Below, one piece after another: positions 1 through 4,891 of a stretch of DNA of 6,850 nt. Both the position numbers and the translations under genes were made by a program. Location: the NCBI GenBank assembly GCA_034434035.1, contig DAOTZM010000277.1, positions 1 through 6,850 of the forward strand, in the 5' to 3' direction. How positions within the stretch are numbered: position 1 is the stretch's first letter; each line of letters begins with the position of its first letter. The notes under the pieces were generated by a model. It was not told the origin of the DNA, made no database searches, and worked only from the letters and a program-made list of their open reading frames with translations. The DNA comes from UBA5195 sp034434035. Lineage in GTDB: Bacteria > Chloroflexota > Anaerolineae > Anaerolineales > Villigracilaceae.

Positions 1-80
1 GGCCGCAACCAGGTGGAAGCGGGCGATGGGCAACTGGAACAGCAGGAAAGCGCAGCCCTGGGCGCGGAATGAATTCCACG
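1..80. other. Window edge downstream of ltaE, coding status unresolved
   Basis: This 80-base edge is too short to assign. Plus frame 1 is open from base 1 to a TGA at 70-72 and could be the last 23 codons of a plus-strand gene converging on ltaE. A minus frame is also open and reads as hydrophobic residues. No ATG or ribosome binding site supports a minus-strand start. A small near-palindrome (62-70 against 73-81, 8 of 9 pairs) sits at the ltaE stop, but its loop is only 2 nt and no T-run follows, so I do not call it a terminator. Confidence 0.2.
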
Positions 81-1115
81 CTACACCAGCACGTCTTTAA
101 ACCCCGCGATTGTCTTCTCCACTGCGCTATCATCAACCCAATAGTGCGTCACCAGCCTGAAACGGCGTTTGCCCGTCGCATGAACCAGGATGCCGCGCTC
201 CTGCATCCGCGCTTCGATTTGTTCCGCCGTTAATTTGGCCGAATCTTCCAGATTGAAAAAGACCATGTTCGTCGGCGGCATTCCATCCAGTTGGATGTGG
301 GGGATTTCGCTCAGACCTTCCGCCAGGTTCCGCGCCCGGACGTGGTCTTCGGCCAGGCGCTCAACCATGCTCTCCAGCGCAACAATCCCCGCCGCGGCGA
401 TGACTCCCGCCTGGCGCATTCCGCCGCCCAGGTGTTTGCGGATGTGCCGCGCCCGCGCGATGAACGCCCTCGACCCGCACAAGACCGACCCGACCGGGGC
501 GCATAACCCTTTCGACAGGCAGAACGTGACCGAATCGACCGGCCCGGTCAACTCGCGCGGGTCCACGCCCTGGGCAACCGCCGCATTGAACAGGCGCGCG
601 CCGTCGATGTGGACGACCAGGCCGCGCGCATGGGCAAACTCGGCCAGGGAACGGAGATAGTCCGGGGTCTGGAAGGTCCCGCCGCAGCGGTTGTGGGTGT
701 TTTCGACGGAAACCAGGCGCGTGGGAGGCTGGTGAACATCCTCCGGGCGAATCAACGCTTCGATATCCTCCAGCGCCAGCGAACCATCGGGCTGCTCCAT
801 CACCTGCCGCGAATGGATTCCGCCCAGGTACGAGATTCCGCCGCCTTCATACAGAACCGTATGCGCCCGCGCGCCCAAAATGGCCTCATCGCCGCGCCCG
901 CAATGGACGAGCAGGGCAATCAGGTTGCCCATCGTGCCGGAGGGGACGAACAGCCCGGCTTCCTTGCCCACCTTATCAGCGGCCAACTCCTGCAAACGGT
1001 TGACCGTTGGGTCGTCGCCAAACACGTCATCGCCGAGCGGGGCAGCCGCCATCGCCGCGCGCATTGCGGGCGTGGGCCGGGTGACGGTATCGGAGCGCAG
1101 GTCGATAGTGTCCAT
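81..1115 (-). CDS. ltaE: Low-specificity L-threonine aldolase
   Basis: This 344-residue cytoplasmic PLP enzyme should cleave L-threonine or L-allo-threonine to glycine and acetaldehyde. It has the family's usual length and complete motifs: the N-terminal DLRSDTVT (residues 5-12); PSGTMGN (58-64), which binds the cofactor phosphate region; H85 in RAHTVLYEGGG, matching the His that stacks on PLP; HIDGAR (169-174), with D171 facing the pyridine nitrogen; SKGLCAPVGS, with the Schiff-base lysine K202; and R320 in RFRLVTH for the substrate carboxylate. Residue roles are known for the family and assigned here by position. The ATG is one base after the glyQS stop, and GGAAGG (1124-1129) lies 8 nt upstream inside glyQS, so the gene is probably translationally coupled as the second gene of the operon. 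No internal repeats or frame damage are visible. Related beta-eliminating lyases are a less likely alternative. Confidence 0.93.
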   Translation of the reverse strand: MDTIDLRSDTVTRPTPAMRAAMAAAPLGDDVFGDDPTVNRLQELAADKVGKEAGLFVPSGTMGNLIALLVHCGRGDEAILGARAHTVLYEGGGISYLGGIHSRQVMEQPDGSLALEDIEALIRPEDVHQPPTRLVSVENTHNRCGGTFQTPDYLRSLAEFAHARGLVVHIDGARLFNAAVAQGVDPRELTGPVDSVTFCLSKGLCAPVGSVLCGSRAFIARARHIRKHLGGGMRQAGVIAAAGIVALESMVERLAEDHVRARNLAEGLSEIPHIQLDGMPPTNMVFFNLEDSAKLTAEQIEARMQERGILVHATGKRRFRLVTHYWVDDSAVEKTIAGFKDVLV

Positions 1116-1116
1116 T

Positions 1117-4100
1117 TTAGAAACCTTCCAGTTTGCTCAAATCAGCAATCCCGCGCGACAGGTCGGAGACCTGTCCCACCAGCGCCAGGCGGTTTTGCCG
1201 AATCGCTTCGTCCTTGTCCATCACCAGCACTTTGTCGAAAAATTCGGTAATGGCGGGGATGAGTTTCTCAACGGTTATGAGTAATTCGTGAACAGTTGCG
1301 GGTTTAACATTGAAAGTTTGCAAGTTTTCATAAAGAGATTTCTCTGCCTGCTCGAAAAATTTCGCCGCATCCACCTGCAACCTGACACCTGACACCTTTT
1401 CACTTCGCATAATCCGAACGCAGCGCGCATACCCGTCCAAAATCGGCGTCCAGTCGGGGCGTTTGACCCATTCCATCAATTCTTGCACGGCTTTTGTGGA
1501 GGCCGCCGGATTGTGGGATTGGGCCGCCAAAACAGCCTCGACCACATCATAGCGGAGTCCCGTTTCGGTGAGCAGGACGCGCATCCGGCCTGTCAGGAAC
1601 TCCAGCACCTGGGCTTTGACCTCCGCTGAAACGGGAATCGGCTGCAGGGCGGCAGACGCCTCAACCGCGGCGCGCAGGTCGAAGTCGAGATTGTGTTCGA
1701 TGAGCGGCTGCACCGTCCCGATGGCGGCGCGGCGCAGGCCGAAGGGGTCTTTCGCCCCGGTGGGGGCCAGCCCGGCGGCGAACAGCCCGACCAGCGAGTC
1801 GATTCTGTCGGAGAGCGCGACCACAACCCCGACTTTTGTCTGCGGAACCGGCTGGTACTGCTCGCCAATCGCCAGCGCCACTTCGGCTTTTTCGCCGCTT
1901 CGGATGGCGTATTCGCGCCCGATGATGCCTTGCAGCGAGGTCATTTCAGTGACCATTTGGGTCGTCAGGTCGGCTTTTGCGAGGAAGGTTGAACGTTGAA
2001 CGATGGAACGTTGCGCATCGTCGAGGCCAAGCATTTCGGCAATTTTCTCGGCCAGCTTGAGCATTCGCTCGGATTTGTCGTACATCGAGCCGAGTTTGGT
2101 CTGAAAGGTCAGGGTTTTCAAGCCGTCGCGGTAGTGCTCAAGCGGGAATTTGACATCCTCGCGCACGAAGAAATTGGCGTCGGCAAAGCGCGCGCCCAAA
2201 ACGTGCTCGTTGCCCTCGCGGACGATGTTGAGATGTTCCGAGTCGCCGTTGCGGATGGCGATGAAGCAGGGCAATAGGCCCTCACCCCGTCTCGCTTCGC
2301 TCGACTCCCCTCTCCCGGCGGGAGATGGGGCGGGGGTGAGGGGAAAATACCGCTGGTGCTTCTTCATCGTCCCAATCAGCACATCGCGCGGCAGTTCGAG
2401 GAATTCGGGGTTGAACCCGCCCAGGACGGCAGTCGGCTTCTCGATAAGATTCGCCACTTCGGCCAGCAATCCCGGCTCGATGATGGCCTGGCCGCCGACG
2501 GATTGGGCCGCCGCTTTGACCTGTTCCACAATGCTGGCTTTGCGCTCTTCGATGTCGAGGACAATGCCCGCGGCGCGCAGACTGGCAGAATACGAATCTG
2601 CCGAATCAATCACAATCTCCGGCGAGTCATAGGGGCGCAGGCCGCGCGAGATATTCCCAGACTGTGCGCCAGCGTAAGAGAACGGAATCACCGTCGAACC
2701 GAATAACGCCACCAGCCAGCGAATCGGACGGCTGAAGGCCACGCCGGAGGCATTCCAACGCATGGTTTTGACGAAGGAAATGCCCGCAATCCACTTGGGC
2801 AGGGCTTCGGCCAGCACTTCGGGCGTCGGGCGGCCTTGCGATTTGACGACAGCGGTCACATATTTGCCGCCATCGATTTCTTTCACCTGCAAATCTTCGA
2901 CGTTGATGCCATTCTTTTTGGCAAACCCTTGCGCGGCTGGCGTGTAGGACAAGATATTATCTTGTCCCACGATGATGGCCCGGTCAGCGGGCGGCCCCTT
3001 AACCAGGTCTTCACGGTCGGGCTGCCCGGCGGCGAGATTCTCTATCAAAACGGCCAACCGGCGCGGGGTGGCGTACACCGTGACGGGACCATGTTCCAGC
3101 CGCAGTTCCGCCAGCCAGGCCGGGACTTTTTCCCGCAGTTGGGCAAGAGCCGAGTCCACATCCGCCGCGGGGAGTTCTTCGGTGCCAATCTCAAGAACAA
3201 AAGATGAAGGATGAGAGATGAGAGATGAAGCAAACGATGAATTCCTATCATCTTTCATCTCTCCACTTTCATCTTTCAAGAGTGGGTACTCCAACTCCTG
3301 CCTCTGCTCCAAATAGGCCAGCGCCACGCGGCGGGCGAGGTCGCGCATTTTTCCGAAACTGGCCTGGCGCTCGGTCAGGCTGACCGCGCCGCGCGCGTCG
3401 AGGATGTTGAAGGTGTGCGAGGATTTCAGGACGTAATCGTGCGCGGGCAGGACGAGTCCAGCCGCGAGACAGGCTTCGCACTCGGCCAGGTACAGTTCGT
3501 ACATTTGGCGGGCGCGGGCCACGTTGGCGATTTCATAGTAATACTTGCTATGCTCGAACTCCTCGCGGCGGCGCACTTCGCCATACGAAATTCCCTCGCT
3601 CCAGGGTTCGTTCCAGATGCCGCTGGCGTTGTTGAGCGCAATCAGGATGCGGTCGAGGCCGTAGGTCAGTTCGACAGCCACCGGGTCGAGGGCCACGCCG
3701 CCGACCTGCTGGAAGTAGGTAAATTGGGTGATTTCCTGTCCATCCAGCCAGACTTCCCAGCCCAGGCCCCAGGCCGAGATGGCGGGCTGCTCCCAGTTGT
3801 CTTCCACAAAGCGGATGTCGTGCTGGCGCGGGTCGATGCCGATGGCTTTGAGCGAGTCGAGGTAGAGTTCCTGCGGATTGCCGGTATCGGGCTTGAGAAT
3901 GACCTGGTACTGGTAGTGCATTTGCAGCCGGTTGGGGTTCTCGCCGTAGCGCCCATCGTCCGGGCGGACGGAGGGTTCGACGTAGGCCACGTTCCACGGT
4001 TCGGGACCAAGCACGCGCAGGAAGGTGGCCGGGTTCATCGTCCCGGCGCCGACCTGGGTGTAGTAGGGCTGCCAGATGAGACATCCGCGCGAGGCCCAGA

Positions 4101-4149
4101 ATTCTTGCAATTGGATGATGATGGATTGGAAGGTGTGTTTTTCGGTCAT
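1117..4149 (-). CDS. glyQS: Glycyl-tRNA synthetase, fused alpha-beta chain
   Basis: This 1010-residue enzyme attaches glycine to tRNA-Gly using ATP in the cytoplasm. Residues 1-291 are the class II alpha subunit: TFQSIIIQLQEFW, the motif 2 region DGRYGENPNRLQ (65-76), DIRFVEDNWE (111-120), WGLGWEVWL and the motif 3 region YGLDRI (163-168). Residues 317-1010 are the beta subunit: it begins FVLEIGTEELPA, has MKKHQRYFP (595-603), an HD-like region around 650-800 with KADLTTQMVTEMTSLQG, and an anticodon-binding C-terminus ending FFDKVLVM and IADLSKLEGF. Many bacteria encode the two subunits separately; fusions are known. I chose the ATG at 4149 because GlyQ homology begins there and a TATAAT box lies at 4204-4199. 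The frame is open upstream to 4404, but that stretch would precede the transcript. No clear Shine-Dalgarno is visible. At least six short repeats are embedded in frame. ltaE follows directly. Confidence 0.95.
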   Translation of the reverse strand: MTEKHTFQSIIIQLQEFWASRGCLIWQPYYTQVGAGTMNPATFLRVLGPEPWNVAYVEPSVRPDDGRYGENPNRLQMHYQYQVILKPDTGNPQELYLDSLKAIGIDPRQHDIRFVEDNWEQPAISAWGLGWEVWLDGQEITQFTYFQQVGGVALDPVAVELTYGLDRILIALNNASGIWNEPWSEGISYGEVRRREEFEHSKYYYEIANVARARQMYELYLAECEACLAAGLVLPAHDYVLKSSHTFNILDARGAVSLTERQASFGKMRDLARRVALAYLEQRQELEYPLLKDESGEMKDDRNSSFASSLISHPSSFVLEIGTEELPAADVDSALAQLREKVPAWLAELRLEHGPVTVYATPRRLAVLIENLAAGQPDREDLVKGPPADRAIIVGQDNILSYTPAAQGFAKKNGINVEDLQVKEIDGGKYVTAVVKSQGRPTPEVLAEALPKWIAGISFVKTMRWNASGVAFSRPIRWLVALFGSTVIPFSYAGAQSGNISRGLRPYDSPEIVIDSADSYSASLRAAGIVLDIEERKASIVEQVKAAAQSVGGQAIIEPGLLAEVANLIEKPTAVLGGFNPEFLELPRDVLIGTMKKHQRYFPLTPAPSPAGRGESSEARRGEGLLPCFIAIRNGDSEHLNIVREGNEHVLGARFADANFFVREDVKFPLEHYRDGLKTLTFQTKLGSMYDKSERMLKLAEKIAEMLGLDDAQRSIVQRSTFLAKADLTTQMVTEMTSLQGIIGREYAIRSGEKAEVALAIGEQYQPVPQTKVGVVVALSDRIDSLVGLFAAGLAPTGAKDPFGLRRAAIGTVQPLIEHNLDFDLRAAVEASAALQPIPVSAEVKAQVLEFLTGRMRVLLTETGLRYDVVEAVLAAQSHNPAASTKAVQELMEWVKRPDWTPILDGYARCVRIMRSEKVSGVRLQVDAAKFFEQAEKSLYENLQTFNVKPATVHELLITVEKLIPAITEFFDKVLVMDKDEAIRQNRLALVGQVSDLSRGIADLSKLEGF
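1124..1129 (-). promoter_or_regulatory. Ribosome binding site of ltaE inside the end of glyQS
   Basis: The minus strand reads GGAAGG 8 nt before the ltaE ATG, within the last codons of glyQS. The glyQS TAA and the ltaE ATG are separated by one base. This fixes the ltaE start and suggests re-initiation or coupling by ribosomes finishing glyQS. Confidence 0.6.
1157..1179. repeat. Short palindrome inside glyQS 3' end, family copy 1
   Basis: Bases 1157-1164 and 1168-1175 are perfect 8-bp inverted arms (GACAGGTC / GACCTGTC) around GGA, followed by CCAC. On the minus strand the palindrome encodes residues 992-998, GQVSDLS. It shares its outer frame (GACA, 11 variable bases, TGTCCCAC) with the element at 2948-2970. 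E. coli GlyS, as I remember it, has a similar spacing here, so the element seems to overlay the sequence rather than lengthen it. Confidence 0.6.
1373..1400. repeat. Heptamer tandem repeat inside glyQS
   Basis: Four 7-nt units run without a gap: ACCTGCA, ACCTGAC, ACCTGAC, ACCTTTT. The middle two are identical and the outer two degenerate. On the minus strand they encode residues 917-926, including SGVRLQV, between the helix RCVRIMR and AKFFEQAEKSLY of the anticodon-binding region. Seven is not a multiple of three, so a gain or loss of one unit would shift the frame; the total keeps it intact. Confidence 0.55.
1988..2013. repeat. Short GTTGAAC tandem inside glyQS
   Basis: GTTGAAC occurs twice in tandem (1988-2001), followed by the related GATGGAAC (2002-2009) and GTTG. 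On the minus strand it encodes residues 713-721 (QRSIVQRST) just before the conserved KADLTTQM. It is short and degenerate, so chance or ordinary codon use is a real alternative. Confidence 0.4.
2278..2343. repeat. REP-like GC-rich palindromic element inserted in glyQS
   Basis: A nested palindrome has outer arms CCCTCACCCC (2279-2288) and GGGGTGAGGG (2333-2342), a perfect 10-bp match. Inside lies a second near-palindrome, CCCCTCTCCC GGC GGGAGATGGGG, at 2307-2330. It is translated in frame as residues 604-624, which are rich in Pro, Gly, Arg and Glu (LTPAPSPAGRGE...). It sits between YFP (601-603) and LLPCFI (625-630). E. coli GlyS, as I remember it, has only about 8 residues there, so roughly 13 extra residues fit a surface-loop insertion. 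Elements with this CCCTCACCCC...GGGGTGAGGG pattern are, from memory, dispersed in several bacterial genomes. Confidence 0.8.
2947..2970. repeat. Perfect 10-bp palindrome inside glyQS, family copy 2
   Basis: Arms GGACAAGATA (2947-2956) and TATCTTGTCC (2958-2967) are perfectly complementary around one base, and CAC follows. On the minus strand the palindrome encodes residues 395-401, GQDNILS, shortly before TPAAQGFA. The outer bases GACA and TGTCCCAC are spaced exactly as in the element at 1157-1179. The AT-rich core stands out from the GC-rich gene. A few extra residues relative to E. coli GlyS (from memory) fit an insertion in a loop. Confidence 0.7.
3200..3276. repeat. 77-nt imperfect inverted repeat forming the alpha-beta linker of glyQS
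   Basis: Bases 3200-3228 and 3248-3276 are inverted arms matching at 25 of 29 positions around a 19-nt loop. Each arm is itself built of short GATGAA/GATGAGA units (AAAGATGAAGGATGAGAG on the left, TTCATC motifs on the right). Translated on the minus strand, it supplies nearly all of the linker between the alpha part, ending YPLL (residue 291), and the beta part, starting FVLEIGTEELP (residue 317). The linker is therefore polar and low in complexity (KDESGEMKDD, then Ser-rich) and is made of repeat DNA. Confidence 0.75.
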
Positions 4150-4151
4150 TT

Positions 4152-4191
4152 TGTGATTTCTTGATTTAGTGATTGAGAGATTGGATGATTG
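4152..4191 (-). repeat. Five degenerate octamers forming the glyQS leader
   Basis: Read on the minus strand, five consecutive 8-nt units start with CAATC or AAATC: CAATCATC, then CAATCTCT, CAATCACT, and two AAATC units ending 2 nt before the ATG. They fill the interval between the expected transcription start (about 4192) and the glyQS start codon. No Shine-Dalgarno sequence can be seen in them. Confidence 0.65.
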
Positions 4192-4198
4192 CGGGGGG

Positions 4199-4228
4199 AT
4201 TATACCGTGAAAAAGAAGATGCTCTGAC
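4199..4228 (-). promoter_or_regulatory. Putative glyQS-ltaE promoter
   Basis: On the minus strand a perfect TATAAT lies at 4204-4199, with a poor -35 candidate GTCAGA at 4228-4223 and an 18-nt spacer. Transcription would start near 4192, giving a leader of about 43 nt. The position excludes translation from the upstream ATG at 4404. The weak -35 keeps confidence moderate. Confidence 0.5.
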
Positions 4229-4303
4229 GGGTCGCCCTCAATTCGGACAAAAGCGGGTGTTTTTGCCCCCGGCGGACTTTCCCTGGCCGCCTTTTCCAGA
4301 AAC

Positions 4304-4363
4304 CGTCCCGAAGGCTGCCCCGCAACCGCCAGATTTGCGCCAGGAGCCTTCGGGACGTTTTTT
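4304..4363 (+). terminator. Long-stem hairpin with T-run, plus strand
   Basis: CGTCCCGAAGGCT (4304-4316) pairs perfectly with AGCCTTCGGGACG (4345-4357) across a 28-nt loop, and six T follow at 4358-4363. This has the form of a rho-independent terminator for plus-strand transcription, although no plus-strand gene lies upstream; glyQS is antisense. It may block readthrough towards the protease module, or be a dispersed palindromic repeat that looks like a terminator. Confidence 0.5.
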
Positions 4364-4374
4364 GTGCTGAACCA

Positions 4375-4416
4375 AAACACTTCTAAATGTGATTCTAAAC
4401 ACATTTAGAAGTGTTT
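4375..4416. repeat. 17-bp perfect inverted repeat
   Basis: Bases 4375-4391 and 4400-4416 pair perfectly over 17 bp around an 8-nt loop (ATTCTAAA). The arms read AAACACTTCTAAATGTG or its complement. The stem is AT-rich and ends in a short T-run on both strands, so it could act as a weak bidirectional terminator, for instance for the minus-strand remnant at 4482-4598, or as a protein-binding palindrome. Confidence 0.65.
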
Positions 4417-4434
4417 CCAAAGACTCTTCGAGGT

Positions 4435-4466
4435 GTTTGCCAACCCATCGAGAAGTGTTGGCAAAC
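4435..4466. repeat. 10-bp perfect inverted repeat
   Basis: GTTTGCCAAC (4435-4444) and GTTGGCAAAC (4457-4466) form a perfect inverted repeat with a 12-nt loop. Its flanks carry GAGGTGTTT and GAGAAGTGTT, which echo the TAGAAGTGTTT arm of the neighbouring 17-bp repeat, so the two appear to belong to one repeat cluster. Confidence 0.55.
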
Positions 4467-4481
4467 GTATTGGGAAATGAT

Positions 4482-4598
4482 TTAAGTTTTCTCGAAATCG
4501 ATTGACCCCAGCACCTTCTTGAATTCCTTGCCGGGATTAAAGCGCGGCAGAACGGTGTTAATCTGGTTGGCACGTACTTCCTCGGGCGTTTCCGCGCC
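4482..4598 (-). pseudogene. C-terminal remnant, possibly HU-family DNA-binding protein
   Basis: A 38-residue open stretch runs on the minus strand from just after a TAA (4601-4599) to a stop at 4482-4484. It begins GAETPEEVRANQ and ends LPRFNPGKEFKKVLG plus a short tail. The spacing from the first Gly to the Phe and Gly-Lys pair equals that of the HU C-terminal arm (from memory G-R-N-P...KFKAGKALK). No HU-like body precedes it: upstream codons read ILVYWILKDGS and then stop. I see a decayed 3' fragment; HU identity is a guess from one motif. There is no start codon or ribosome binding site. Confidence 0.35.
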
Positions 4599-4683
4599 TT
4601 AGGAACCATCCTTCAGAATCCAGTAGACCAGTATCTACAAAAAAAATCGGCACAACCTGTAGGGATGAGGCTATCGCCTGGTG

Positions 4684-4698
4684 GTTCGAAATTCGAAC
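4684..4698. promoter_or_regulatory. Palindrome upstream of protease promoter, candidate operator
   Basis: GTTCGAA and TTCGAAC are perfect 7-bp inverted arms around a single A. The site ends 19 nt before the -35 box at 4718, a position typical for an activator or repressor site. No regulator is encoded nearby, so its function is inference only. Confidence 0.35.
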
Positions 4699-4717
4699 AA
4701 GGCAGGGATTTCCACCA

Positions 4718-4746
4718 TTGACAGGGCTATTCTACAAAGCAATAAT
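4718..4746 (+). promoter_or_regulatory. Sigma70-type promoter of the protease gene
   Basis: A perfect TTGACA (4718-4723) is followed after exactly 17 nt by AATAAT (4741-4746), five of six matches to the -10 consensus. Transcription would begin near 4753 and give a leader of about 139 nt before the ATG at 4892. It is the only strong promoter-like pair I see in the 4600-4891 gap. Confidence 0.65.
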
Positions 4747-4752
4747 GCGTAC

Positions 4753-4891
4753 AGGTTTTGCAGCAGTCAGGTGCTGGCAAATGGCCCAGCAAGTCGAAAA
4801 GAGGTAGTTTCGAGAACCGCTTGCCCAACATCAGGCTAATTCAACTGCCATTCAAACACAAGCCTTCAACCCTTCAAAAAGGAGCAGAGCC
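4753..4891 (+). other. Long 5' leader of the protease gene
   Basis: No gene is visible here. A small stem-loop, TGCTGG (4772-4777) with CCAGCA (4786-4791) and an 8-nt loop, lies early in the leader. A weaker CGAAA/TTTCG pair lies further on. A strong ribosome binding site AAGGAG (4879-4884) stands 7 nt before the ATG. I recognise no riboswitch. Confidence 0.4.

Noticed and set aside
609..1250. Plus-strand open frame of 213 codons opposite ltaE and the end of glyQS
   Set aside because: It is antisense to two well-supported genes, and no ribosome binding site or family motif is visible.
3415..4164. Long plus-strand open frame (249 codons) opposite the GlyRS alpha domain
   Set aside because: It is fully antisense to strongly conserved GlyQ sequence, and its translation shows no recognisable motif. 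Long antisense frames are common opposite GC-rich genes.
4150..4200. T-box or glycine riboswitch upstream of glyQS
   Set aside because: The predicted leader is only about 43 nt and consists of octamer repeats, with no room for a T-box or glycine aptamer.
4150..4404. 85-residue N-terminal extension of GlyRS from the ATG at 4404
   Set aside because: The extension has no GlyQ homology, runs through the 13-bp hairpin and the octamer repeats, and lies upstream of the TATAAT at 4204-4199. GlyQ homology starts at the ATG ending at 4149.
4375..4470. CRISPR array from repeated GTGTT motifs
   Set aside because: The motifs are only 5-9 nt with 21-23 nt spacing and internal palindromes. There is no repeat of CRISPR length, no unique spacers of constant length and no cas gene.
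4238..4609. Minus-strand 123-codon open frame upstream of glyQS
   Set aside because: Its translation is low-complexity and runs through three hairpins. The HU-like remnant at 4482-4598 lies in a different frame.
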